64,000 nt of DNA from NCBI RefSeq assembly GCF_032017025.1, contig NZ_DALZQO010000006.1, positions 1 to 64,000 of the forward strand. Direction: 5' to 3'. The notes beneath the pieces are model-generated. The model was given only the letters and a program-made list of their open reading frames with translations. It was not told where the DNA came from and searched no databases. The DNA is from Hydrogenoanaerobacterium sp032017025 (GTDB lineage: Bacteria > Bacillota > Clostridia > Oscillospirales > Ruminococcaceae). Below are positions 50,756-59,974 of the stretch, one piece after another (the stretch's first letter is position 1; each line of letters starts with the position of its first letter). The position numbers were made by a program, and so were the translations under genes.

Positions 50756-50842
50756 CTACCTACGCCAGCATTATCTGGATCAGGTTTAAGGGTTTAAACA
50801 CGACAGTGTTCCTCTCAGCCAATTTTCGTTAGCTCCCCTGTA
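50756..50842 (-). ncRNA. TPP riboswitch (THI box)
   Basis: Read on the minus strand: GGGGAGC, GGCTGAGAGGA, AACCCTT, ACCTGATC, GATAATGCTGGCGTAGG. These are the conserved THI-box blocks in order. Thiamine pyrophosphate should cause premature termination before thiT. Confidence 0.95.
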
Positions 50843-50856
50843 TTCTTTTCGCTTTT

Positions 50857-50885
50857 AGTATACACCGTTGCACGGGTTCTGTCAA
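50857..50885 (-). promoter_or_regulatory. Promoter of the thiT transcript
   Basis: On the minus strand a perfect TTGACA (50885-50880) and TATACT (50862-50857) with 17 nt between. The -35 lies inside the end of nth. Confidence 0.8.
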
Positions 50886-51523
50886 GCACCGCCCTGGCAG
50901 CCATAATCGCACAGGTCACGCACACAGCATAGCCCGCACTGCGGGTTACGCGCCTTGCATACTGCCCTGCCATGCAGCACAGTACGGTGGCAAAAGTCGT
51001 TGCTTTCCTCGGGTGGCAGCAGTTCGCGCAGCTGCATTTCGCATTTATACGGGTCTTTGCCCACGGTTAGCCCCATCAAATTGGTCAAACGGATGCAGTG
51101 TGTGTCACACACCACCGAGGGCTTGCCAAACACATCACCGAGCACAAGGTTAGCCGTTTTTCTGCCAATACCAGGCAATTTGAGCAAATCCTCCATATTA
51201 TCGGGTACTACGCCGCCAAAATCTTCGGTAAGCATCTTGCCGGTCGCAATCAAATCCTTTGCCTTGGTTTTGTACAGCCCGCAGGATTTTATAATTTCTT
51301 CTACCTCCGAAAGCTCGGCGCTTGCAAAAGCCTGTGCGTCCGGATATTTTTCGAACAGAGCAGGTGTAACGAGATTTACGCGCGCATCGGTACACTGTGC
51401 CGCCAAACGGGTGGATAGGAGCAGCTGCAATGGGTCCACATAATTCAAAGAACAAACCGCATCGGGATATTCCTGTTTAAACCGTTCAATAATCTGCAGG
51501 GTTCTATTTTGTAATGGGGTCAT
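50882..51523 (-). CDS. nth: Endonuclease III
   Basis: A 213-residue base-excision-repair DNA glycosylase/AP lyase that removes oxidised pyrimidines. The helix-hairpin-helix reads LPGIGRKTANLVLGDVFG with the catalytic lysine, VVCDTHCIRL holds the catalytic aspartate, and the [4Fe-4S] cysteines are spaced C-x6-C-x2-C-x5-C near the end. GGAGG precedes the start. Confidence 0.95.
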   Translation of the reverse strand: MTPLQNRTLQIIERFKQEYPDAVCSLNYVDPLQLLLSTRLAAQCTDARVNLVTPALFEKYPDAQAFASAELSEVEEIIKSCGLYKTKAKDLIATGKMLTEDFGGVVPDNMEDLLKLPGIGRKTANLVLGDVFGKPSVVCDTHCIRLTNLMGLTVGKDPYKCEMQLRELLPPEESNDFCHRTVLHGRAVCKARNPQCGLCCVRDLCDYGCQGGA

Positions 51524-51725
51524 TTAGATTCCTCCTGTGTAAAGCCAAAAACCTTTACAAAATTAAATTTTGCATGGTGCAGGGCATAAGCCTGTACCAG
51601 CATAAAAATGATTGGTTACTGTTAATTTATCATGTTTTGCATCTAAATTATACTGCAAAAGTAGTCTTTTGGCAAGTCCTGTATCATCTGCTTTAAAGCG
51701 GTAAAAACTTTTTTACGGTAAAGTG

Positions 51726-51754
51726 TTGACAAACAAACTTTTTCGGGTTATATT
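51726..51754 (+). promoter_or_regulatory. Promoter of the leuA T-box transcript
   Basis: A perfect TTGACA (51726-51731) and TATATT (51749-51754) with 17 nt between. Confidence 0.85.
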
Positions 51755-51761
51755 AATTGCA

Positions 51762-52015
51762 ACATCATATTTTAAAGGCGTAGATGGGGAACAAAACACA
51801 GCATTTCAGTTACAGAGAGTCGTTGCTTGGTGTAAAACGATACGGAATTTGTGTATAACTCGCCCCTGAGCTGTCACCCGAATATAGTAGGCGTGAACGG
51901 AGCTTCTCACCGTTAACAGAGATAGCATTTTCGCATTGCAGGTGTTTGCTTGCAGCGCAGATGTGAACAAAGCGGATGCAATTGCATCAACTAGAGTGGT
52001 ACCGCGGAAGAATTT
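51762..52015 (+). ncRNA. T-box leader of leuACD
   Basis: AGAGTGGTACCGCGG at 51993-52007 is the conserved T-box sequence. Upstream stem I ends near GAGCTGTCACC, giving a candidate leucine specifier CUG at 51871-51873. A terminator hairpin follows at 52016-52056. Uncharged tRNA-Leu should permit transcription of leuA-leuC-leuD. The specifier is by eye only. Confidence 0.88.
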
Positions 52016-52056
52016 AACCTCCGTCTCTTTTTCGAAGAAAGAGACGGAGGTTTCTT
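52016..52056 (+). terminator. T-box terminator of leuACD
   Basis: AACCTCCGTCTCTTT pairs with AAAGAGACGGAGGTT around a short loop, then TTCTTGTTTTTT. It competes with the T-box antiterminator. Confidence 0.88.
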
Positions 52057-52091
52057 GTTTTTTACAGCAAAACAGAAAGGGGTTTTATGAT

Positions 52092-53774
52092 ATGAAAAAT
52101 TTTGAAAAGTACAGTCGGGCCTATTTTATGCCCCCCGAGACATCAATGAGGTGGGCGCAGAAGGAATACATTACCGAGGCGCCGATTTGGTGCAGTGTTG
52201 ACCTGCGCGACGGCAATCAGTCACTGATTGTACCGATGAGCCTAGAAGAAAAATTAGAGTTTTTTACTTTTTTAGTCAAAGTTGTAGGCTTCAAAGAGGT
52301 GGAAATCGGGTTTCCAGCAGCATCCGATACCGAATATGAGTTTTGCCGTGCGCTAATTGAACGGGATTTAGTACCCGACGACGTAACCATTCAGGTGCTC
52401 ACCCAGTCACGCCCGCATATCATCGAGAAAACCTTTGCAGCACTAAAAGGTGCAAAAAACGCGGTTGTGCACCTCTACAATTCCACTTCGGTTGCACAGC
52501 GCGAACAAGTATTTAAAAAGTCCAAAAAAGAAATTATCGACATTGCTGTCAGCGGTGCACAGATGCTGCTGGAGTATTCGCAAAAAGAGGGAAGCCCCTA
52601 TCGTTTTGAATACTCTCCCGAAAGCTTTACCGGTACCGAGATGGATTTCGCTCTTGAAATCTGCAACGCTGTACTGGATGTTTGGAAGCCGACTGCGGAC
52701 AAAAAAGTGATCATCAACCTGCCGGTTACCGTGTCGCACTCTATGCCGCACGTTTACGCCAGCCAGATAGAATATATGTGCGACCGTTTAAACTACCGCG
52801 ACAATATCATTGTTTCATTGCACCCCCACAACGACCGTGGCTGTGCGGTTGCCGATTCTGAAATGGGTCTGCTCGCGGGAGCACAACGCATCGAAGGCAC
52901 GCTGTTCGGCAACGGTGAGCGCACCGGTAACGTTGATATTGTCACCCTTGCACTGAACATGTTCTCGCAGGGCGTAGACCCTGAGCTGAACTTTGAGAAC
53001 TTGCCTGCAATTACCGAACTGTATGAGAAGGTGACCGGTATGAAGGTTTACGACCGTCAGCCGTATTCGGGTGCATTGGTGTTTGCGGCATTCTCCGGCT
53101 CGCATCAAGATGCGATTGCCAAAGGCATGAAGTGGCGTGAAGAGCACGACTGTGCACGCTGGACCGTACCTTATCTGCCTATCGACCCGCAAGATGTTGG
53201 CAGAGAGTATGAAACCGATGTTATCCGCATCAACAGCCAGTCGGGCAAGGGCGGTATCGGCTACCTGCTCGAACAGAAATACGGCTACAGGCTGCCTGCC
53301 AAAATGCGCGAAGATTTTGGTTATACCGTCAAAGGTATTTCCGACCAGCAGCATAAAGAACTCAGCCCAAGTGAGGTGCACCATATCTTTAAAGAGCAGT
53401 ATGTCAACTTCTTTACTCCGATTGATGTTGTTGAGGTGCACTTTATTCAGAAAAATGGCATCTACGCGGTGGTAACGACCAAAGTGGGTGACGAGATAAA
53501 AGAGTTTACCGGTACTGGAAACGGCCGTCTGGATGCCGTTGCAAATGCGCTTAAGAATAATCTTGATCTCAACTTTTCGCTGCTCACCTACGAAGAGCAT
53601 GCACTTGAGCGCGGAACCAACTCCCGAGCAGTTGCTTATGTCAGCATCAGCATTGGCGGCAATAAGGTTAGCTGGGGCGCCGGCGTACACGACGATATTA
53701 TGGCAGCTTCGGTCAACGCGCTGGTCAGCGCCATCAATCGTGCAGGGGTATGCCAGCCGGTAGCTCAGGTATAG
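52092..53774 (+). CDS. leuA: 2-isopropylmalate synthase, long (LeuA2) type
   Basis: LeuA makes 2-isopropylmalate from acetyl-CoA and 2-oxoisovalerate. The 560-residue protein starts NFEKYSRAYFMPPETSMRW, has the catalytic WCSVDLRDGNQSL and metal motif LHPHNDRGCAV, and a C-terminal leucine-binding regulatory domain. This is the fungal-like longer form also found in Actinobacteria and some Clostridia. AAGGGG precedes ATG 52092; longer reading from 51936 lies in the T-box leader. Confidence 0.94.
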   Translation: MKNFEKYSRAYFMPPETSMRWAQKEYITEAPIWCSVDLRDGNQSLIVPMSLEEKLEFFTFLVKVVGFKEVEIGFPAASDTEYEFCRALIERDLVPDDVTIQVLTQSRPHIIEKTFAALKGAKNAVVHLYNSTSVAQREQVFKKSKKEIIDIAVSGAQMLLEYSQKEGSPYRFEYSPESFTGTEMDFALEICNAVLDVWKPTADKKVIINLPVTVSHSMPHVYASQIEYMCDRLNYRDNIIVSLHPHNDRGCAVADSEMGLLAGAQRIEGTLFGNGERTGNVDIVTLALNMFSQGVDPELNFENLPAITELYEKVTGMKVYDRQPYSGALVFAAFSGSHQDAIAKGMKWREEHDCARWTVPYLPIDPQDVGREYETDVIRINSQSGKGGIGYLLEQKYGYRLPAKMREDFGYTVKGISDQQHKELSPSEVHHIFKEQYVNFFTPIDVVEVHFIQKNGIYAVVTTKVGDEIKEFTGTGNGRLDAVANALKNNLDLNFSLLTYEEHALERGTNSRAVAYVSISIGGNKVSWGAGVHDDIMAASVNALVSAINRAGVCQPVAQV

Positions 53775-53827
53775 CTTGCAGCATTTCTAAAGGAAGCAAC
53801 AAAACAACAGGGAAAGGTTTGATACGT

Positions 53828-55087
53828 ATGGGAATGACAATGAGCCAGAAAATCTTGGCGGATAAAGCAGGCTTGCCGCAGGTTTCGGCAGGTGAATTGA
53901 TTTATGCCGAGGTGGATATGGTGCTCGGCAATGACATTACAACACCTGTGGCAATTCGTGAATATCAAGAGCACGGCTGCACAGAGGTGTTTCATAAGGA
54001 TAAAATTTCGATTGTGCTTGACCATTTTACCCCGAGCAAAGACATTAAGGCGGCAGAGCTGTGTGCCACTTGCCGCGATTTTGCGAATGCAAACGATATT
54101 AAGCATTTCTATGATGTTGGTGCAATGGGTATTGAACACGCATTGCTGCCCGAGCAGGGTATTGTGGCTGCGGGTGAGCTAATTGTGGGCGCAGACAGCC
54201 ATACCTGCACCTACGGTGCGCTGGGCGCGTTTTCAACAGGGTTTGGCTCTACCGATATGGCAGCGGCAATGGCAACAGGCAAATGCTGGTTTAAGGTACC
54301 TGCCGCAATCCGATTTGAGCTGACCGGTAAGCCGAGAGAATGGGTAAGCGGAAAGGACATTATTCTATACATTATCGGCAAAATTGGTGTGGATGGTGCG
54401 CTCTACAAATCAATGGAATTTGTAGGGGATGGCATCCAGTATCTTTCGATGGACGATCGCTTTACCATTGCCAACATGGCCATTGAGGCGGGTGCAAAAA
54501 ACGGTATCTTTCCGGTGGATGACGCAACCCGTACTTATATGAAGGGCAGGGTAGACCGTGCGTATAAAGAATACACAGCTGACCCAGACGCAGTTTATGA
54601 TGAAACCTATGTGATTGATCTTTCTGCTCTTGAGCCAATCGTAGCATTTCCCCATCTGCCCGAGAATGCTCGGCCAGCCAAAGAGGCCACCGGAATCAAA
54701 ATCGATCAGGTTATTATCGGCTCATGTACCAATGGCAGGTTCAGTGACCTTGCTGTTGCGGCGGCGGTTTTCAAAAATAACCATGTTGCCAAGAACGTAC
54801 GCACTGTAATTATCCCTGCAACTCAGCAAATTTATCTCGATGCGATGAAAGCGGGATACATCGAAATCTTTATCAAGGCGGGCTGCGCAGTTTCTACCCC
54901 TACCTGCGGGCCTTGTCTCGGCGGACATATGGGCATTATGGCGGCGGGTGAGCGCACAGTTGCCACAACTAACCGCAATTTTGTGGGGCGTATGGGGCAT
55001 GTGACCTCCGAAGTGTATCTGGCGTCTCCTGCTGTGGCGGCGGCATCCGCGGTTTGCGGCAGCATCTGCACACCTGATATGTTGTAG
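53828..55087 (+). CDS. leuC: 3-isopropylmalate dehydratase large subunit
   Basis: With LeuD it isomerises 2- to 3-isopropylmalate. The 419-residue protein has the aconitase [4Fe-4S] cysteines: one in IIGSCTNGRFSD and two in PTCGPCLGGH. GADSHTCTYGALGAFSTG is intact. This is the shorter LeuC type that pairs with a small LeuD. ATG 53828 has AAAGG about 10 nt upstream; ATG 53834 is possible. It follows leuA by 53 nt. Confidence 0.94.
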   Translation: MGMTMSQKILADKAGLPQVSAGELIYAEVDMVLGNDITTPVAIREYQEHGCTEVFHKDKISIVLDHFTPSKDIKAAELCATCRDFANANDIKHFYDVGAMGIEHALLPEQGIVAAGELIVGADSHTCTYGALGAFSTGFGSTDMAAAMATGKCWFKVPAAIRFELTGKPREWVSGKDIILYIIGKIGVDGALYKSMEFVGDGIQYLSMDDRFTIANMAIEAGAKNGIFPVDDATRTYMKGRVDRAYKEYTADPDAVYDETYVIDLSALEPIVAFPHLPENARPAKEATGIKIDQVIIGSCTNGRFSDLAVAAAVFKNNHVAKNVRTVIIPATQQIYLDAMKAGYIEIFIKAGCAVSTPTCGPCLGGHMGIMAAGERTVATTNRNFVGRMGHVTSEVYLASPAVAAASAVCGSICTPDML

Positions 55088-55103
55088 AGGGAGGAAATAT
55101 AGT

Positions 55104-55577
55104 ATGGGAAAAGTATTCAAATATGGTGATAACATCGATACCGACGTTATCATCCCCGCAAGGTGCCTAAATATTATGGATCGCAAAGAGCTGGCAACCC
55201 ATTGCATGGAGGACATAGACAAAGGGTTTGCCAAAAATGTAGCGAAGGGCGATATCATAGTCGGTGGTGCAAATTTCGGCTGCGGCTCTTCTCGAGAGCA
55301 TGCCCCTATGGTGATCAAAGAAAATGGCGTCTCCTGTGTTATCGCTGCCAGTTTTGCACGTATTTTCTACCGCAATGCCATCAACATCGGCATGCCAATT
55401 CTGGAATGTAGGGAAGCATCTGAATGTATTAAAGCAGGTGACGAAGTGGAAGTAGATTTTGAAACGGGCATCATAACCAATATTACTAGAAGCGAAACAT
55501 ATCAAAGCCAGCCGTTTCCCAAGTTTATAAGGGAGATTATGCAAGCGGGCGGATTGATGAATTGGATTCATAAATAA
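55104..55577 (+). CDS. leuD: 3-isopropylmalate dehydratase small subunit
   Basis: A 157-residue swivelling-domain subunit. The substrate loop is GGANFGCGSSREHAP. GGGAGG precedes the start; it lies 16 nt after leuC. The operon ends here with leuB (3-isopropylmalate dehydrogenase) absent, so that gene must be elsewhere. Confidence 0.94.
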   Translation: MGKVFKYGDNIDTDVIIPARCLNIMDRKELATHCMEDIDKGFAKNVAKGDIIVGGANFGCGSSREHAPMVIKENGVSCVIAASFARIFYRNAINIGMPILECREASECIKAGDEVEVDFETGIITNITRSETYQSQPFPKFIREIMQAGGLMNWIHK

Positions 55578-55581
55578 ACCG

Positions 55582-55622
55582 AAAGAACGGAGTGCTCTAA
55601 AAGTGAGCGCTCCGTTCTTTTA
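55582..55622. terminator. Terminator after leuD
   Basis: AAAGAACGGAGTGCTC pairs with GAGCGCTCCGTTCTTT with one G-U pair and is followed by a T run. It can also serve the convergent cysteine-rich gene. Confidence 0.85.
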
Positions 55623-55655
55623 TTTTATGCAGGCATCAGCCCACGAATTTTTTAT

Positions 55656-55817
55656 TTAGCAGCCACAGCCATTGCAACCACATCTGTTGCCGCAGCCGTT
55701 ACAGCCATTGCATCTATCGCAGTCACGGTCGCAGCGGTTGTTGCATCTATCACAGTCACGATCGCAGCGGTTACACCTATTGCACCTATTGCACCCACAT
55801 CCAAAAAAGTTACACAT
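55656..55817 (-). CDS. Cysteine-rich 53-residue protein
   Basis: A 53-residue protein with 17 cysteines (32%), almost only Cys, Asn, Arg, Asp and Gly, e.g. CNRCNRCNRCDRDCDRC followed by a second copy of the RCDRDCDRCN unit. Cysteine spacing is mostly C-x2-C and C-x3-C. AAAGGAGAG lies 8 nt before the ATG, so the start is well supported. I do not recognise a family. It could bind metal like a metallothionein, be cross-linked in the spore coat, or be modified. It lies next to spoIIGA-sigE and convergent with leuD. Confidence 0.8.
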   Translation of the reverse strand: MCNFFGCGCNRCNRCNRCDRDCDRCNNRCDRDCDRCNGCNGCGNRCGCNGCGC

Positions 55818-56031
55818 TAAAAATCTCTCCTTTTCACGTACGTATTCTTTATCCTTGGGGGACAATAACAGTTTATGCTGGCGGTTTTTAAAGGGTGCGT
55901 GCATTTTGGGCAGCACCAAGCGACGCAAAAAGACATTTTTGTACGACGGTAAGCGACTAAAATTCAGTGCACACACCGTTATACTAAAAATATCGCCAAT
56001 AGACAAGGCAGACAAAGTGGTGAAGGGGGCG

Positions 56032-56976
56032 ATGAGAACGGTTGTTTATGTGGACATTCTTATCTGTGTTAACCTAATTGTTAACTATTTTCTGCTACTT
56101 TCGACAGGTCGATTCTGCCAAAGAAAACAAATAAGGCTACGGCTGTTTCTGGCAAGCATGCTTGGTGCATTGTATGCAATGATTTTATTTGTAAAAGGCT
56201 TGCCACCTTGGGTGCTGCTCGGTTCTAAACTAATTATTTCCGCGGCAATGGTGCGTATTGCGTACCGTTATGTCAGCCCCAAGCAGTACATAAAAGAATA
56301 CCTCGTGTTCTTTACTGTAAATTTTATTTTTGCAGGGCTCATGCTTGCATTGTGGCTGCTTGTTTCGCCAAAAGGCATGTTGTTTTATAACGGAATCGTT
56401 TACTTTAACATTTCTGCTGTAATGCTTATTGGCTTTACAGGAATTGCCTATGGAGTTGCAGAAATATTTTCAAGACTTTATAAAAAACAAGGAGTGGATA
56501 CCGCTATGTACCATGTCACCATTGAACTTGGTCAAAAACAAACTTTACTCACAGGTTTTTTTGATACGGGCAATACACTCAAGGACGTCTATACCGGATA
56601 CCCCGTGGTGGTATGCGACTTTGATGCCATACATAGCATCCTGCCGAGCAGTTTACTTGATATTTTCTCAACACCGATTGAGCAGATTGACCGTTTGGAA
56701 CGGCTGATGACAGTTCATACCGGCAACAAATTTAAACTGATTCCGTATAACACGGTAGGCTTTAGCGGAATTTTACCTGCATTTATCCCTGACCGTCTGA
56801 TTTTGCAGGAGGGTACCCGCAGCTTTCAGATGGAAAATGTTTATGTAGCGGTATCGCAGCAAAAACTGTGCAAAGGGGATTATGACATGCTGCTCAATTT
56901 TGAGATGCTGCCGGTTGAATACCGCTTGAAAAATGAAACCGAAAAGCAGCACAAAGAAATGGTCAAGATTAGCTAA
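56032..56976 (+). CDS. spoIIGA: SpoIIGA, pro-SigE processing protease
   Basis: A 314-residue membrane aspartic protease that cleaves the pro-sequence of SigE in the mother cell after the forespore signal. Five membrane segments span about 5-145; the cytosolic protease domain has the catalytic D178 in FFDTGNTL. ATG 56032 has AAGGGGG only 2 nt upstream; upstream in-frame GTGs at 56017/56020 are alternatives. It lies 87 nt before sigE, its target. Confidence 0.92.
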   Translation: MRTVVYVDILICVNLIVNYFLLLSTGRFCQRKQIRLRLFLASMLGALYAMILFVKGLPPWVLLGSKLIISAAMVRIAYRYVSPKQYIKEYLVFFTVNFIFAGLMLALWLLVSPKGMLFYNGIVYFNISAVMLIGFTGIAYGVAEIFSRLYKKQGVDTAMYHVTIELGQKQTLLTGFFDTGNTLKDVYTGYPVVVCDFDAIHSILPSSLLDIFSTPIEQIDRLERLMTVHTGNKFKLIPYNTVGFSGILPAFIPDRLILQEGTRSFQMENVYVAVSQQKLCKGDYDMLLNFEMLPVEYRLKNETEKQHKEMVKIS

Positions 56977-57063
56977 AACAAGCGTAAAACAAAATCAGCT
57001 GGCATTTATATCGACTCAATAAATACTTTATATAGCGGTGTTTCCGCAAAAGGGGTAGTGGTA

Positions 57064-57795
57064 ATGGAAAGGCTTCTTACAATCGGACGAGAAAGGTTAA
57101 AGGAATCTTGGCTTTGGCGGCTGATGAACGCGTTGGAGCTTGGCGGAAAGGTGTTTTACATCAACGGGCCCGAAAGCCTGCCGCCGCCGCTCACACGTGA
57201 AGAGGAGGCTGTGGTGTTTACGGGGCTTGAAAACAACGACAGCGGAGCTCGCCAAATGCTCATCACGCACAACCTTAGGCTGGTGGTGTATATCGCCCGT
57301 AAATTTGAATCCACAGGTATCGGTGTGGAAGATCTCATCTCTATTGGTACCATCGGGCTTATCAAGGCGGTGAATACCTTTTGCCCCAGCCGCAACATTA
57401 AGCTTGCAACCTACGCTTCACGCTGTATCGAAAACGAAATTTTAATGTTTTTACGCAAAACACAAAGCCTAAAAAACGAGGTATCAATCGATGAACCTCT
57501 CAATATAGACTGGGACGGCAACGAGCTGCTACTTTCCGACATTCTGGGTACAGAGAGCGACAGTGTCAATAAAAACATTGAAAGCGACGTAGAAAAAAGC
57601 ATTTTGCATGAGGCGGTGAATCGTCTTTCAGAACGTGAACGTAATATTATGCAGCTGCGCTTCGGCTTGCTCGACGGTGTAGAGCACACCCAAAAAGAGG
57701 TAGCGGATATGATTGGAATCTCACAGTCCTACATATCGCGTCTGGAAAAACGTATCATTAAGCGCTTAAAAAAAGAACTGGAACGAATTGCGTAA
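57064..57795 (+). CDS. sigE: RNA polymerase sigma-E factor (pro-SigE)
   Basis: A 243-residue sporulation sigma factor that runs the early mother-cell programme. The N-terminal pro-sequence region (about 1-30) contains RERLKESWLWRLMNALELGG; region 2 (HNLRLVVYIARKF, DLISIGTIGLIKAV) binds -10 and region 4 (TQKEVADMIGISQSYISRLEKR) -35. AAAGGGG lies about 8 nt before ATG 57064; GTG 57058 is an alternative. Adjacent spoIIGA should activate it. Confidence 0.95.
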   Translation: MERLLTIGRERLKESWLWRLMNALELGGKVFYINGPESLPPPLTREEEAVVFTGLENNDSGARQMLITHNLRLVVYIARKFESTGIGVEDLISIGTIGLIKAVNTFCPSRNIKLATYASRCIENEILMFLRKTQSLKNEVSIDEPLNIDWDGNELLLSDILGTESDSVNKNIESDVEKSILHEAVNRLSERERNIMQLRFGLLDGVEHTQKEVADMIGISQSYISRLEKRIIKRLKKELERIA

Positions 57796-57818
57796 AGCAC
57801 CCTTAGAACAAAACCTAA

Positions 57819-57872
57819 AAACACATAAAAAGCGCTCCGGAGAGGTTATCTCCGAGCGCTTTTTATGTGTTT
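57819..57872. terminator. Bidirectional terminator
   Basis: A long hairpin (AAACACATAAAAAGCGCTC with its complement) between convergent sigE and psuG. Confidence 0.9.
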
Positions 57873-57879
57873 AATTGTA

Positions 57880-58833
57880 TTAAAGATCAAATGCGGGGGA
57901 AGACGCGAGTTTCATCTGAGAGAGCTGCACTGCAATTTGAGAAGCCAAAGCCGCATTGTTGTAAACAAGCTGAATGTTAGCTTCAAGGCTGGTTCCGCCG
58001 GTAATCTTCTGAATCTTATCCAGCAGGAAGGGGGTTGTCTCTTTGCCCTTAATTCCAAGAGAATCGGCCTCTTGGACGGCTTCTTCGATTTTAGCCGTGA
58101 TATAATCGTGATCCATCGCATATTGCTCCGGTATCGGGTTGGTGACAAGCATACCGCCCTTTAGCCCAAGGTCCTCTTTTGCCTTAAATGCACTTGCAAT
58201 CTCCGTTGGCGAATTCATCTGGTAATCTACATAAAAACCGCTTTTACGGGTGTAGAATGCAGGCAGCTCCTTAGTTTGATAACCAAGCACCACAACGCCT
58301 TTTGTTTCAAGGTATTCGAGTGTCAAACCAAGGTCGAGAATGGATTTCGCACCCGCACAGACAACCATAACGGGTGTCATCGAAAGCTCCTCAAGATCTG
58401 CGGAGACATCCATGGTGGTTTCGGCACCGCGGTGAACACCGCCTACGCCGCCTGTTGCAAAAATCGAAATGCCTGCGAGTGCTGCAATAATCATCGTAGC
58501 GGCAACGGTGGTGGCGCCGTCTTCGCCCTTTGCGGCAAGAATCGGTAGATCGCGGCGGCTTGCCTTGATCACATCAAGGCCTTTTTTACCCAGATGAGTA
58601 ATCTCCTCTTCCGTCAGCCCCACCTTCATTTTGCCGCCGATGATAGCAATGGTAGCTGGGACAGCACCGTTTTGGCGGACTACTCGCTCAACGTTTAAAG
58701 CGGTCTCAACATTTTTAGGGTAGGGCATACCGTGCGAAATAATAGTGGATTCCAATGCTACCACAGGCTGTCCTGCCTCAATTGCCTGCTGAACCTCGGG
58801 CGAAACCTCAAGATATTTTTCCAGATTGCTCAT
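57880..58833 (-). CDS. psuG: Pseudouridine-5'-phosphate glycosidase
   Basis: PsuG splits pseudouridine 5'-phosphate into uracil and ribose 5-phosphate. The 317-residue protein has VALESTIISHGMPYPKN near the start, ISIFATGGVGGVHRGAETTMD and VTNPIPEQYAM, all typical of the family. AAGGAG lies 8 nt before ATG 58833. It is 19 nt after psuK and uses its product. Confidence 0.94.
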   Translation of the reverse strand: MSNLEKYLEVSPEVQQAIEAGQPVVALESTIISHGMPYPKNVETALNVERVVRQNGAVPATIAIIGGKMKVGLTEEEITHLGKKGLDVIKASRRDLPILAAKGEDGATTVAATMIIAALAGISIFATGGVGGVHRGAETTMDVSADLEELSMTPVMVVCAGAKSILDLGLTLEYLETKGVVVLGYQTKELPAFYTRKSGFYVDYQMNSPTEIASAFKAKEDLGLKGGMLVTNPIPEQYAMDHDYITAKIEEAVQEADSLGIKGKETTPFLLDKIQKITGGTSLEANIQLVYNNAALASQIAVQLSQMKLASSPAFDL

Positions 58834-58852
58834 ATAATCGACTCCTTCTATA

Positions 58853-59953
58853 TTAAATATAAATTTCACTGCCGTTTTTGTTTATAACTGCAAGGATATT
58901 ATCGGTGCTGATTTGGGGGCTGATGGTCTCTTTGCTTGCCACACAGATGCTTGATGCTGCAAGCCCGGCTCGCGCTGCGTCCGCCAGCGAAAAGCCTTCC
59001 AAATGCGCCCAGGCAAGTGCCGCTAAAAAGCTGTCACCCGCACCGGTAGTGTTCATAATTTGAGCAGGGTAACAAGGCAGCTTGATGCAGGTATCTTTAT
59101 CGGCACAAAATACACCTTCAGAGCCAAGCGAAATGAACACCTGCTTAACGCCGAGCTTCAGAAAATGCAGTGCAGCTTTTTCCAGCGATGCATCATCTGT
59201 AATGGTAATACCGGTTAAAAGCTGTGCCTCCATGCGGTTGGGCTTAATCGTGTGTATTTTGTCCAAAATACCGCGCAGTTTAACCGCCTTGGTGGTGGAG
59301 ACTGTATCTACAAACAGGGGGCACTTGCAATTTTCTGCAAGATATTCCAGTGTCTCCTGCGGTGGGTTGGTATCCGCAATACAGATACGCGACCTGTTGA
59401 TCAAATCCATTTTGCCACTTAGAAACTCAGGCGTCAGATGGTTGTAAATCTCCATATCCGAAATAGCGAGCTCCATATCACCGAAATGATTGGTGATGAA
59501 AAGGTAGGTTGAAGTCGCTGCATTTGGCACGGTGAGCGAGCATGAAATATCAATGCCCAGTTCACGGCAGTTGCGGGTAATTTGTTCTGCATGCACATCC
59601 TCGCCAAACGCGGTTATCATCTTTACCTGTTCGCCAAGCAACGAAAGATTATGTGCAATGTTGCGCCCCACACCGCCCGGTGACAGGCTGACAGTACCGG
59701 GGTTGGAGTCGCGTGCGATCAGCGGCTTGGCGGGGCAGCCAAAAATATCTGTGCTTGCTCCGCCGATTACAACGGCGTAAGGTCTGGTTTGTAAAATGTA
59801 CCCCTTACCCTGAATCAGCCCCTTTTTCATCAGATTGGAGATGTGTACAGCTACGGAAGAACGGGTAATCCCCGCACGCTGTGCAAGCTCTTGCTGCGAA
59901 ATTAGGGGTTTTTCTTCAATCCAGGTAAGTAATTGACGCTCCCGGTCGGTCAT
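58853..59953 (-). CDS. psuK: Pseudouridine kinase with N-terminal HTH
   Basis: A 366-residue PfkB-family kinase that should phosphorylate pseudouridine. An extra winged helix-turn-helix (about 1-60: ISQQELAQRAGITRSSVAVHIS) precedes the kinase domain, which has GGASTDIFG, SPGGVGRNIAHNL and the anion hole NTTGAGDSF. The fusion suggests it also binds DNA; a palindrome sits at its own transcription start. ATG 59953 and GTG 59956 are both possible starts after GGAGG. Pseudouridine as substrate is inferred from the psuG neighbour. Confidence 0.87.
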   Translation of the reverse strand: MTDRERQLLTWIEEKPLISQQELAQRAGITRSSVAVHISNLMKKGLIQGKGYILQTRPYAVVIGGASTDIFGCPAKPLIARDSNPGTVSLSPGGVGRNIAHNLSLLGEQVKMITAFGEDVHAEQITRNCRELGIDISCSLTVPNAATSTYLFITNHFGDMELAISDMEIYNHLTPEFLSGKMDLINRSRICIADTNPPQETLEYLAENCKCPLFVDTVSTTKAVKLRGILDKIHTIKPNRMEAQLLTGITITDDASLEKAALHFLKLGVKQVFISLGSEGVFCADKDTCIKLPCYPAQIMNTTGAGDSFLAALAWAHLEGFSLADAARAGLAASSICVASKETISPQISTDNILAVINKNGSEIYI

Positions 59954-59974
59954 CACGGTCAATCGCCTCCTAAT

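Noticed and set aside
51936..52091. Extension of leuA by 52 codons upstream
   Set aside because: The region is the T-box leader and terminator.
55670..55800. Short direct repeats that could look like a CRISPR array
   Set aside because: They are the codons of the repeated RCDRDCDRCN unit in one open frame, with irregular spacing and no spacers.
55672..56031. N-terminal extension of spoIIGA back across the cysteine-rich gene
   Set aside because: The extension is a Leu/Gln/Ser/His-rich antisense translation of the Cys-rich repeats; SpoIIGA proteins start at the first membrane segment.
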